The notes below the pieces were generated by a model. That model saw only the letters and a list, made by a program, of their open reading frames with translations, was not told the origin of the DNA and ran no database searches. The position numbers and the translations under genes were made by a program. A stretch of DNA of 64,000 nt. Source: Onchidella celtica. Its lineage: Eukaryota; Mollusca; Gastropoda; Systellommatophora; Onchidiidae. Below, piece by piece: positions 12,951-24,500 of this stretch. The stretch is from assembly GCA_963931925.1 (NCBI GenBank), contig OZ007571.1, positions 41,778,779-41,842,778 of the forward strand, read 5' to 3'. Within the stretch, counting starts at the first letter, position 1; every line of letters starts with the position of its first letter.

Positions 12951-15445
12951 ATTTCCACAGATCCCATAAATCTTACAGTAAAGGACTTCTCGATCTGTCA
13001 GCGTTTCTAGGCCTGAAGGAAAGACTAACTACAGAGCTACAGAAAAGACCAATACAAATAGGGGTCAAATGAGGTCTAGCGGTTTCCTGTGAGAAAGATG
13101 CGGAGGAAGTGACATTGGTTTTGTGTCAGGGACAGGAAGTTTTTTTTCTCTCGTTGTTAATCATTTCACTACAGGTCGACGCGATAAGACCTTTCAGTGG
13201 AATGTAACTTCACTCATACTTCCCACACTTTTATATAAGTCTAAAATGCTTTCCGCGAAGACTCATAGTACCAAAACACCAGACACCGGAAAAGGGCCTA
13301 TGAAGACGCCGTGACTTTAATGGAAACCAGTGGACCTTTTCTTGAGATACCGCGCGGACAAGTCAAAGTGGTGGAAGAGTCGATTGGTTACGGCCGTGTG
13401 AACCAGAACGTGAGAAATTGAACCGGATCCCAGGCATCATTCATATTCGGTTTTGTTTTGCAGATCAGCTGATTTCAAGGTCATAGTTCACGGTGTCATA
13501 TTGAAAAGATATTAATGATACTTAAAACGTTGGTAACCGAAGGAAAACTACGCCTTCTCATAGAATTCGGGTGGTGTTTGTGACAATTTCACACACTTTT
13601 CGGTCACGAAACTTTTCTGTTACACAGAAATACTGGGTCAACAGGGGTTCTCCCTATATTTTTCCTTATTGCGTGGGAAATTACTGCGTAGTTTCCAAGA
13701 GTCAAAATATTATGGCAAAAAGAAAAAGTTGTTTGTAGCAAAGCCTCGAGTAAGAAATCGTACAGAAATGACACAACAAAACGCAAAAGAAAAGGGAAGA
13801 CAGACCAAGCCTTGCGGTGACCCCAAAGATTCTCTGTGGTTTTTATATTTTCTCTCCACGTTTAAGAGCAGCAGAACAGCATTTAATATCCATTTATCAT
13901 TCGTAGATGTCGGGTAAAAAAATGTTATACCGTTCTTTAACTCACGTTATTCACAGCTGAATCTTTCGTTCGGAACCAATACAATTGAAATCTGATCAAA
14001 TGTCAGATAACTGAATAAAAGTGCCTTGTAGGAAACTTAAAATTCGTGTGACAAGTACGTTTTAGGTACACAGAATAACTGGTAGTTTTCACATCGGGCG
14101 TGGGAAACTACAGTTATAGATAAGATACTGATCCAAGTACAAAGAATGGCATTTCTTTCCCAGCCAACATCAGTATGTCATTCCAACGTAGATTTGTGTA
14201 GGACTTCGGTAGGATTGGTAGAAATATAGTAGGGGCCGGTTTCCTACGTCGGGATGTCGTAATCACTGCATCTACGCTGGAACGTCGTCATTTCTATGCG
14301 CAAACTTGTCGTCAGCCCTACTCGTCTTATTTCCGTAGGGTTGCTAACTGGGTTCGTTAAGATAGCAGAGGAATTTTGTTTCTGTATCATTCATTGTAGT
14401 TAAGAAACAAATCGTCTATTTTCACGTTTTCTTTGTAAAATGTTATTTTAGATGTCGGCCCCCTACGACTACGGTGTATGCGCTCTTAAAACATTAGTAT
14501 TGATATTAGTGTCTGTAGTCTCTGCAGGACCGGATTAAGACCTTTAGAGGCCCTAAGCACTTAAAAGATTTTGGTGTCCCCTTTATACTACATATTTATG
14601 TAATTCAAAATATAAACAAAACTTGCGCAGGGCAATTTGTTCTTATATTTTTAAAAAATTAAAAAACGCGAGTTTTATACGCCATCAAATACTGTATTTT
14701 TTTATTTAAGGTGGGGGAAAGGGAGGGGGGGGGGTCGGGGTTGGGGGGTTGGGGAGTCTCTTTTGTGGACCCTGGTTCAGCTGCACCATTTTGCAGTTTT
14801 GCACTATAAGGTCCATGGTAAATCCGACAATGAAAAATATCTGTGGTGCTCACTGTGATGTTTCCACTTTCTCTCACTAACTTTCTTCTGACACCAGCCG
14901 TGATGGGCACGGCACAAACACACTAAATAATCGACTATCTCTCTTCTATAAGTTATAACAAACGATATCTGTATTGCTTACATATATACAATAATTATTA
15001 ATTCATTCAATAATAATAGGAACACAGGTCATACAATTTCATGTGAATTTCGATGGAATGAAGTTGATACAAATCAGTACATGCTAATTAAATGGCTTCG
15101 TAATATTCAATTTCTAGCACATTTTATAAAACACATGGGAACATTCAGCATAAGGAAACCTCTCCTTTAGGGGTGTATGGCGCTATCTGGGCACTGGTTC
15201 TTCCTCTCTACCCTGGCTTGACTGCGCAGTTAGATCAACAGGTATCGGCAGGTACCAATAGGTCGGGAAGCCAAGAAGCCACGATGTCGTTAATCAAAGT
15301 ACAAGAAGTTGAGAAGCCAAGAAGGTGTTGTTCTTCCTCCTCTGTAGAAAAACAATCGCAAAGTCCTAATCTACTGCTGGAAGGCATGACTTCCATACTT
15401 ACTCCATGACGGATATTCATCATTAACACTTTTAACCGCTGACAC
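12951..15445. other. Non-coding stretch with weak inverted repeat
   Basis: No gene recognised. At 14175-14193 the text CATTCCAACGTAGAT is nearly inverted at 14270-14284 (ATCTACGCTGGAACG), which may be an old foldback element. At 14525 the sequence CAGGACCGGATTAAGACC resembles a hAT-type end, but I found no matching right end. Poly-G occurs at 14724-14760. Confidence 0.45.
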
Positions 15446-16168
15446 TGTTATAAGTCAGGCTGCAGCTCCCATACTCCATAGGCTCCCATATAGGCAATAG
15501 AATAAACGATCAATACAGTTTTAATGATACTTACACGTTCCCCACGAAGAATAACGCTCTCTCTAACGGACCCCATCCTATAAGGTTTCGTAACATATAT
15601 ATAACGGCGTTTCCGTGACTCTCTCAGAGGCAGTAGTTATACCAAAGTAAACCCACTAGATTTAGGTTCTACAATCATGAACATTAAGTAAAATACACCT
15701 ACATCGTACAATTAACTTACCACTCAGCAACAGCTCAAATGCCGACAAGATACCAAAGATACCACGCTCTGACAAAGGATGTTTGCGGGTTCCCTGACCT
15801 TCCCCACTCACAAGACTAGCACGAAGCTGGTGAGTGCTCTCAGCGGTCTGAAGTTGGAAGGAGCGTTCGGGGATTTATACCCAGTCGGGTAGCGTCCCAA
15901 GACGCTCACCGAGTGTACATTAGTTATCCTAATAGCCACCCCCGTCGACTCCACGTCAAATACTATTGAAACAGCTCTACCCCCCAAGCAATTCCCAGGT
16001 GATCTGATCGACAAGTACGGCGGTCAAGTAAACACTACCCTTTTCGGGTGTCAAAGCGCTTCAGTTACATCGGCTACTTTCCCCCTCTGGCCTACAATAA
16101 CTCTGTCTCCCCGCCGTTAGCTATCTTCCCACGCTAGCTATACCTTGCCTGTCTGTCGCCCTGTTACA
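15446..16168 (-). mobile_element. Probable LTR of a retrotransposon (solo or truncated)
   Basis: Read on the minus strand, the segment starts TGTAACAGGGCGACAG at 16168 and ends TTATAACA at 15446, giving TG...CA ends within a short inverted TGTTA/TTACA. A TATAAATCC promoter-like box sits near 15874-15882. Just beyond the 3' end is GTGTCAGCGG, which could be the start of a primer-binding site or simply flank. Such ends are typical of Ty3/gypsy LTRs. No gag or pol is visible downstream and no second LTR was found, so this is a solo or 5' fragment. Length 723 bp is reasonable. The exact right boundary is inferred. Confidence 0.5.
15874..15882 (-). promoter_or_regulatory. TATA box in the probable LTR
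   Basis: The minus-strand text GGGTATAAATCCCC lies about 290 bases from the LTR start, where a U3/R boundary would be expected. It is a motif match only. Confidence 0.35.
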
Positions 16169-16560
16169 CTCACCCCCCCCCCCTCCCTTTCCCTTGATGC
16201 CCTAAAGGTGTTTTTTTTTGCTTAATAGTTCATCCAGCCCTGAGACTTGGTCTCTTTCGCTGTCAGAAACTTTAAGAACGGTTCTAGGTCCTTCCATTCT
16301 GAATAAATTTCTCATGTCGTCCTTTACGGTATTCCTATTCACCAATTATTGTTTCAAACTCTTGTTCTCCTGCCAAGCATTTATACACCTTTGGTCCATC
16401 CTTGCTTTTCTTTAGGCAAATACCCGCTTAGAAAATCTGTTTTTTGCGTGACCAGATCCTAAAAGACCACAGAACAGAGCTTGTGAACACCCTTGCTGTC
16501 TATGAGACTCCTCAAGTCAGCACTTTTGTGAGGATCAGCATTTTCACTCTGGGGATAACA

Positions 16561-16592
16561 TACAGTTTGTTACAGTTTGTTACAGTTTGTTG
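16561..16592. repeat. Three tandem copies of a 10-base unit
   Basis: TACAGTTTGT is repeated three times in a row, ending four bases before the possible Helitron terminus at 16596. Confidence 0.9.
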
Positions 16593-16595
16593 GTA

Positions 16596-16625
16596 TCTAT
16601 ACTATAAAAGCTGAAGAGGGCAAAA
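16596..16625 (+). mobile_element. Possible Helitron 5' end
   Basis: The text A then TCTATACTATAAAAGCTGAA fits the usual Helitron start: TC at the end, inserted after an A, then an AT-rich terminus. I did not find a paired 3' end with a hairpin and CTRR on the same strand nearby, so the extent is unknown. The 16626-17837 DNA is AT-rich with no gene. Confidence 0.35.
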
Positions 16626-17837
16626 TAATTTTGTAGCCTATCTCGTCCTTTAATACACACAGTAGTCAGATTTAGCAAGGTAAATGCCCGAACTTAGAAT
16701 CTGGTCACATACCTGGTCCTCCATATATCTCTTCTACATCAGTCAAACGAAGACTATATTATATAATGGCACCTTCAAAGTCTAGGAAAATGCATATTTA
16801 TATGAAACTAAACATAGTAAATATTTTTACCTTATCTACGAGAAATATTACTTTCCTATTTTATTTTTTATGACATAAACCCAATGGAAGTTTTCGTTGA
16901 ATGACAATTTTCAAAACTGTAACCATCATCAACGTAAATTCATAATGAACATTTGAAACATGCCCATCAAATTACAAAAAATTTAAACATAACATTTTGC
17001 ATATGGTCATTGTGCTAACGTAATGGCTCATCTTATTTCCCATAGTTTTTAGAAGAGCGAACAAAAAAACCCTGTTTAATCAAGGGCAAATATTTGTTTA
17101 TGTTTTTATGTCGGCTCTTCAATGCATTATTGCCGGTTGGGTGCAGACTGGCGCATCTATTTTTTATTTATTTGTTTGTTTGTTGACAGGACAGTTTGGG
17201 GCTTGACGTCAATATTAACATGAAAGAGCTATGTAAGTTTTGGTTATGTCTGACTGCATAATAATATCTAGTCTGAAGTGGGGTATTACAGCGACCTAAA
17301 ATGATATAGGTTATAGTTTAAACCGAGACACAGACTACTGAGACCATTCAGTTCTTCATGTTCCGTCCGTCGACTTGTGCGCACGTATCATCGATGTCAA
17401 CTATGCAACAGTTTACACCACACCACTTCGTAATTGAACGGAAAAGAGTACTCATTGTATTTATAAATATACAAGCAATTTGTGGACATCATTATAGTGG
17501 AAGAAGGAATGGTTCGACTGGGTATCGTGTGTCTCGGCTTTAAGGGAAAGCTGTTGTTAGGGGACCGTAGTATATTATACATAGTAAGGTATAGATAAGC
17601 AGTGAACCCAACTCCGCATTCTTTTCTCTATTCCGTTTTGTAATTGGACTACGCTCCCCTAGCAACAGCTTTATTTGTATCTTGTATACCACTTCCATTT
17701 GGGAAATTTGCCTTCATGTCATTGCATCCAGTTACAACTGGAGCAGGCACGTCGTCGCCACAGTGCAGCGCCGGTCGGTGGTTTTTTTGTGGGGGGAGGG
17801 GGGGGGAGATGAGCTGGGAGGGAGCGGAGTGGTAGGG

Positions 17838-18125
17838 ATGAATTTTATTTGATTTTGCCCGGGCACCGGCCTGGTTCAGCCTGCTCTTTTCGATTTCCAA
17901 CTGCCAATGTATCTTTAACGTGTGCAACGTGCACACGGGCCCGCCGAATTTTTCCGTCCTTATTCGAGAAGACTATGTACTCGATCCTACCCCCCAATAG
18001 GATCAGGGACACGAAAATATGAGAAAAATCCCAAACTTCCAACATGCCTGCACCGGCCGGGTTTTGAACCCGGTACCCTTGGCATGAGAGGCGAGCCCCT
18101 TGCCCCTCTTCATTATGGGGAATAA
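17838..18125 (-). mobile_element. tRNA-derived SINE
   Basis: On the minus strand there is a tRNA-like head: GGGGCTCGCCTCTCATGCC followed by GGGTTCAAAACCC at 18071-18059, which matches the RNA polymerase III B box and can pair as a T-arm. A weaker A-box-like GGGGCAAGGGG lies upstream. A middle segment (CACACGTTAAAGAT..TTGGCAGTTGGAAAT, about 17899-17930) resembles conserved SINE central domains, and the 3' end trails into AAAATCAAATAAAAT. It is too degenerate and too long for a tRNA gene. Target-site duplications were not clear, so the ends are approximate. Confidence 0.55.
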
Positions 18126-20595
18126 TACTACATTTTTTGTCAGCACTGGTCATTGTCGTTATTCGTATTGCATCATTACTCTTTGACTGATTCCAGGTAG
18201 AGCTGTGGCAAAATGAAATACAGGAAAAAAAACAACAAGCAAAACCAGTAAATCATTAAAAATATGACATCTGCTTAATGACATGGGATAAGGCTGAACA
18301 CATTGACCTCGGCACTTGGCTTTGTTTCGTTTCATGTCTTTGTGTGTTGCAGAAATAGATACCGATAATCAGAATAAGCTCTAATTGTTCTTTCATCACT
18401 GTCTCCACACGAGAAGACAAAGACCACCCCTGCATGGATGACATAACCTCCACGCACTGGAAGATATAAACATATCTGACATTTATGAAGAAATTTTCTA
18501 ATGGTTTTAAAAATAGTTCAGGGGAAAAGGAAATCATTAGCCGATCTAACTTTTTAAGTATTTCTTTAAAAAAAAAAAAAACTAACTATTTCTGGTACCT
18601 TAATCTTCAATTCCTAGCGATATATAATATTATATACGCAATAAAAAAAAATAAAAAAATCGATATCCACCCGCCACTCCCTCTATTCACATTAACACTC
18701 AATTAATTATTTTAAGTCATAATAATATGTTTACATTTTTTCCCTCACCCAGATTAAAATTTTTGTGAAGTCATAGTTCGATTGTATTAGTGACGCCATT
18801 AGAAGTGGTATCACTTTCGAGGACAAAGAATGATTCGAGAAAAAACGTGCCTCTCAGTAAAATGTACTTGCCCCAATGAGACTTGACTAATTATCTGTAA
18901 TTGTTTCATAAGAGTTGAAGTTCCTGCTATTTTTTTTTTTTTTAATATGAACCTTCTCTGACCTAGATAGATGACCCCATTACCTACAGAACAACCCCAA
19001 ACAGGTCGATGGTTTCAAATCGGTGTGGCGAACGCGCACATTTCTGCCATGTATTACTCACAAGTGTTTTGACAATTTTCTTATTTTCAAAGACAAGGAA
19101 GAAGTCTGAGAATTCTTTCATGTTACAAAGTCTTACAATAATGCAGTGACACCTCTTGACAAATTGGAATTATTCATTTTTTCCAAGGTTTCTGACTGCG
19201 TATCGACATAGGTAATTTGTTCAGTAAATTCCTTAAAGTTTCTTAATTGTTTAGAGTAAACATATTGACGAAAAAAAAAAAAAAAAGTAATATAAAAACA
19301 TCCACTACTAGTATTCTCAACACCAATAAATTCTGTAGGCGCATGGCTATCTGGAGAGGCCATGAAAAAATCATAGTAAAAAGTCATCACATGACAGAAA
19401 ATCAAAAGTGTTTGCGAACAATGTTAGTATGGAGTTTGTCAGAAAATCCAAATCCCACAGAAAAACCTGAATGCATTAGTATCAAATTAACGCATGATTC
19501 CAGAAATTCAACCTGGCCTTACAAGTCCGTCCCCTTTGTCTGAAACATGTCAGCGCTCGTAAGTTCATTGATTACGTGATTAAAGCAAACAGCGCCTGTC
19601 ACACTCTCGTTGGCCTACTGTCTGAGACAGGGGATTCTCTGAGAAAGCGTCTCTCCGCTGTTGTATTCACGTCGAGTTCCGCATGAGAGACAAAAAGACA
19701 GTTGCTGTTTAAATGCTTAGTTGATTGTGCACGATCGCTGTCGTAGCTTGGCCTGATGCTGTTGTTGGAAGACTCGTATGAAAGATCTTTCCAGGTGTAG
19801 CGTGCCATGGTCAAGGTCATCAGGGGCAAGAAATAAAGTACGAAAGCCGTAGTTTTGGCTAATTTTGACACCCCCCCCCCTGCCCCCCAACTTCCCATCC
19901 GTGTACGAGGGTATGATCATTATAATGTTGCATGGCGGTGGCAAGGCCTTGATGTTTGAAAGTTTTAAATGGCATTTTGCGTTAATTATTTCAGTGTTTT
20001 GATTACAGACATACTTTTCATGCAATAATGTAATGTATTAACTTAATGTGTTGAGAAAAAAAGAGTTAAACCAAACTTTTCAATTTTATGACCATAATGA
20101 AAATTGCACGCACCCTTAACACAATACTCCGCCCTCCCCACCCACCCACCCCCCCCCCCCCACCCTCCCCCTTATAGGCCATTAGCACAAACTCACCTCC
20201 TTCATCCTATCGGGGAGCACGTACTTTTATAAATGGCCCCTTGTGTTTACAGATTTATGAATGACATCTTGGCACTAGTGGCTGCATGTAACGTAAATCA
20301 GAGTTAAAATAACTGTGACTCGTGTTTGACATCTGACATGGTATAATTACGTAACACTCAGCCGAAAAAAATTGTACAGGTCGCAGAGAGGCTTATTATG
20401 CAAGGAGATAGGAACAGTCATGGAAATGTTTAAACACAGAACAAGGAAGACGACATGAAGTATTAGCTCATATAGGCCTGTGACACACTTTGGCATAAAA
20501 TGTTTTCTGAAAATTAGCCACAGATTTCTGCACCCTCCTAGAACATTCTTGACGTGTTGCGAGGTAGTGAAGAGCCAGGGTGTACAAATGCTTCT
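18126..20595. other. AT-rich non-coding stretch
   Basis: I see no gene. It holds poly-A/T runs at 18570-18582, 18931-18943 and 19269-19286, and C-rich DNA at 20130-20170. Confidence 0.55.
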
Positions 20596-20597
20596 CC

Positions 20598-20644
20598 GAA
20601 GGCAGACAGAGAGAGAAAGAGCGAGAAAGAGAGAGAGAGAGAGG

Positions 20645-20696
<52 letters not shown>

Positions 20697-20738
20697 GAGA
20701 GAGAGGGAGAGAGAGAGGGGGGGGGGAGATTATTTGGG
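20598..20738. repeat. (GA)n purine tract
   Basis: GAGA array with GGGAG interruptions and a terminal poly-G run. Arg/Glu and Leu/Ser frames of up to 169 residues here come from the repeat plus flanking chance frame. Confidence 0.93.
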
Positions 20739-22225
20739 AGAAAAATCTCGATGTTAGACTAGAGGATATGCAGCAATATTGGAGAGAGCCTGACATACGC
20801 CCTTCACCTTTGGTTTCTCTCTTCGTGAAAATACCCTTGCCTTGTTCAACAAACATGAACAGTTACAACATACAAACAAAGAAACAAACAAATAAACAGA
20901 CAGACTGACAAAGCAGAAGAATCAAAGGGGGAAAGGTTAGTGGTCTACACAGTTGCCATAATTGTATATACAAAAAAAAGGAAAAACAACCCATCAATAA
21001 CTTCCTGTCAGTAAGAGTTGAAGAGATTTCAAGTGCACTCACATGTTGACACGACATCAATGAACGAAACTTCTACTATTAGTATTACTTCAAAATACTC
21101 ACTTCTCTCAATGAAATCAAATAAAGAATGGAGAACAAACAAAACGTGTCCTCGGAAAAATCAAATATCCCTAGGTTCCAATCAGATTTCGGAATTATTA
21201 TGTCACATCTAAAAATAGCGACATTGCTTGTGAGGTGAGGACATTTCGTGACTTGAGAAAAGTTGACAGCACTCTGTCTTTGTTGCTGGGGAAATCCAGA
21301 GACTGTGTGTGGCTGGTCTTTGTCTTCAAACCAGAGATTAATTATTCTGTTTTTAAGTAAAGATGTTTCCAGAAACATTTCTAGGCCACGTCAGGATTAC
21401 GAGAAGAATGACTGAGAAATTTCAAATAACTTGACAAAGTAAGGTTAATATTATGTACCAGGTGACATGGTTTCATAGAACATTCGAGTCCCAGTTTGCT
21501 CTTCCTCGAGGCCAAATTTTAATGGGGATTGGTGGAAGTCGGTGATATAAAACTTCTAGAATCTCTGATTTATGTCGGATGTTTTACTAGAAAGAATTAA
21601 CGTATAATAATATTATGATGAGAAAAGGCACGAAATTCTTCATAGAAAAATCAGACAACAGATAATGATTAGGAGCAATAAGACACGAACATTGACATTA
21701 TTTTGACAAGTATAACGTAACAACATGTAAGCCTAGAAAATGAGAGAGAAAAAGACCTAATTATGTAGACTTTTACATACATTCACACAGACAGGCAGAG
21801 ACTTAGTATGACTGAGTGAGTGATGAGAATGAAAAAGTAAATGAGTGAGGGAGATAATGAGTACGATGGACAGATTTTTATTGAATGTTATTAAACAACC
21901 CATATAATGACTCTTTTTTTTCTCCTTATTGACAAGAACCACAGTTCTAGGAAGTTTCATTGACATTCACAATTTAAAGAAATTATATGCATTAACTAAA
22001 GGTTCATTAATTTTTGTGGTCCTGCAGGGTAAAGCCTTTGTTCTCAACTATATTATCACCTACATACTGAGAAATGTTTATCAGAGGCATGCCAATTCAA
22101 GAATGAAGCCACATTATCTTAGAGGAATATTTTATGGACAGAATGAGAGACTGGTCATTTAAGAGATGGTGTTTTTGAAGTCCTGATGTCCGCACTGTTG
22201 GAACAATTAATTTTATAGTTGCATA
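20739..22225. other. AT-rich non-coding stretch
   Basis: I see no gene or recognisable element apart from short AAACA-type repeats at about 20875-20900. Confidence 0.55.
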
Positions 22226-22227
22226 AT

Positions 22228-22258
22228 ATATTCCTGTGTGCGTGTGTGTGTCTGTCTG

Positions 22259-22310
<52 letters not shown>
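22228..22310. repeat. (GT)n then (CT)n microsatellites
   Basis: A short GTGTGT tract is followed by a clean CT array of about 50 bases. Confidence 0.95.
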
Positions 22311-22311
<1 letters not shown>

Positions 22312-23157
22312 CTCTGCCCCCTCCCTCTTATTATTATTTAGATGTTACTCTTTACCACTGGAGGTATATTGAGGTAAAAAGAAGAAATGGGGAGGGAGAG
22401 GACGGGGGTGACACTGAAGTAAACTCAGAAAATAAAATAAGATCTAAAAAATATGGCTCTACAACCGGAAAGAGACGAGCAGAGAAAAAAAGAGTGAAAA
22501 GACAAAAGGCATGTGAGGACAACAATTAACTATGACTAGTGAAATAACGTGACTTCGAATTAGAAAACAGACATATTTATCTAAATTCTAATCCATTTTT
22601 ATGAGAAAAAGTCTAAAAATATAATTTTTTCGTGACACCCGGTATATTTACAAGTCACAATTTACAATTAAAACTGTCGTTTCCTCAGTCCCTGTTTTTA
22701 ATTTCCTTCACTTCCTTTCCAGCCAGTTCAAGGTCATTTATGTTTTTGTTATGGTATCTATTTATAACCATGATGACTGGGTCGATGTGTAATGATCGCG
22801 ACTCTCATTTACTCAAACCTCCTTCAAAAAGCCGTAAAAGATCAAAGTTCATAATGACACCTAATAGATAGTTTAGCCTGGCTGCACTGACATAAGTAAT
22901 AAGCAAACACGGTGGAAGGGAATGGGTCGGCAGTTGCTGTGCACTGTTATTAAGACTATTTACATTGACAATTAGATAGAAACTTGATATTTTGGCATTC
23001 GACAATGCCAGGCTTTGGTGGAGTTTGTCGTATCAATAGAAAAGACTTTGTAAGCCCTTCTTTGTTCCAGCGTTGTTCTTCCTTGTTTCAAAACATGACG
23101 CTGATTCCTCTGGTGTTAACATAATTGAATGATACAGTTTCTGTTTTCTTTGGTTCT

Positions 23158-23307
23158 GTGTGTATATGTGTGTGTTTAAATGTGTGTGTGTTTGGCTCTG
23201 TGGTGTGTGTGTGTGTGGTTTTGTGGTGGTGAATGTTCTGGTGATGGTGACTGGATGAATTGAGCGGTTGATAGTAGTGGTGGTGGAGGCGGTGGTAGTG
23301 GTAGTTG
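23158..23307. repeat. (GT)n and (GGT)n tract
   Basis: GTGTGT units grade into TGGTGG/GGTAGT units that run up to the left end of the hAT-like element at 23308. Confidence 0.8.
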
Positions 23308-23465
23308 CAGTGCCGCCTTAACGTATGGGCACAATGGGCAGTTGCCCAGGAGCCCCCAAAGGTCTAAGGGGCCCCATGCATGCAAATTTCTGAGTAGTTG
23401 CGTAGGGGGCGGGCTGCAATCTACTGCTTTGCCCAGGGTTACATAATGCTGAAAAGACGGCCCTG
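23308..23465. mobile_element. hAT-like MITE, family C copy 1
   Basis: Starts CAGTGCCGCCTTAACG and ends AAAAGACGGCCCTG, an imperfect inverted pair. It is flanked by GGTAGTTG (23300-23307) and GGAAGTTG (23466-23473), an 8-bp target duplication with one mismatch, as expected for hAT elements. Internal blocks TTGCCCAGGAGCCCC, CATGCATGCAAATTT and CTGCTTTGCCCAGG recur in the copies near 52.6 and 55.9 kb. Confidence 0.8.
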
Positions 23466-24396
23466 GGAAGTTGTCGGTCATGGCATTATGTGTTGGTATC
23501 GTTACGCTTAGCTCGTTTTCGTGGATTCTTAGATATGGGAAAACTTAGTAATACTACACTGATATTGATAGAAATAATAATGACTGTATTAGATTTAATA
23601 AGAACATCTTGGGTTATAATAATAATAATGAATGCTGAGATTTCTAAGGACAAATTTTTAAAGGAGTATAACATAGATCCAGTCAATGAAAAAGAAAGTA
23701 GATATGGGAAGGGTGATGTTCAAATTCTCAAAATAATGACGAAATCCAATGCAATGGCATCTAGGCCGAGATCTGGCTCTTGCGTGTCTAGTGCACGGAC
23801 AGACCGACATTCTCTGTTAAATTTTTGTTCCTTGTTATTAGTACGATCGATTACTTTGATTATCGTAATGACCGATCGCATTTGTTAAATTCCCTCTTTA
23901 CGGGGTACCGTTGTTTTCCTGTGAAAGAAAACAGTGCCACTTTCTTGTTTTTGGTCGATTTATCACTGGGAAAGGTTTGGAAAACTTGTTATGGCACAAT
24001 TTTTCGTGACCTATTAACCCACGTATTCAACAGTCGGGAAACATTGTCACCTTTCAATTGGTAATTAAGGAATTCCGCGCCACAGAAAGTCGGTCAGGAG
24101 GAACACAAGGAACGCATTCACGAACTGGACTGGAAATGAAACGAGGTAGCCCAATGAATAAAAGCCCTCTTCTGGCTGGAACTAGGCTAATGCATCGCAC
24201 TTATTAGGGCTACAGTCGTTGTTGGACAATGCCGACCAGGAGGTAATCAGCTAAACATTACTGGTCACTGGCAGTGGATATAAAATGAAATCATCGGGTC
24301 AGGACCTAAATTCATGTCTGTCACTGAATTGTAGCACAATACCAATGTGCCAGCTACATGCGTTCTTTGTCAGTGAAGGTTATTATTGAAGGGCCA
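23466..24396. other. Non-coding stretch
   Basis: AT-rich with short (AAT) runs near 23617-23630. The 132-residue plus-strand frame at 23490-23888 has no recognisable domain and I treat it as chance. Confidence 0.5.
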
Positions 24397-24500
24397 AAAG
24401 CTGTTTTCATGTTGGCGGAAACGGAAACGTCAAAAATCCATCTAGTAGGGAAATGGAAAGAATGTTTTCATGTGTACCGAAAGGCCGTTTCCGTTAACTC
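24397..24500. mobile_element. TTAA-flanked foldback MITE, family B partial copy
   Basis: Contains GTTTTCATG, CGGAAACGGAAACGTCAAAA, TTTTCATGTGTACCG and AAGGCCGTTTCCGTTAA, the repeated words of this family. Only about half of the element is present, and TTAA occurs at 24494-24497. Confidence 0.65.

Noticed and set aside
14525-14774. Possible fourth copy of the CAGGGCCGTCTTAA hAT family
   Set aside because: Only a left-end-like sequence is present; the candidate right end GGACCCTG has no matching target duplication.
18040-18110. tRNA gene on the minus strand
   Set aside because: The B box and T-arm are good but the acceptor and D-arm are not complete, and the sequence continues into a SINE-like body.
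20347-20908. Frames of 142 and 169 residues on both strands
   Set aside because: Both run through a GA array; the flanking parts have no recognisable domain.
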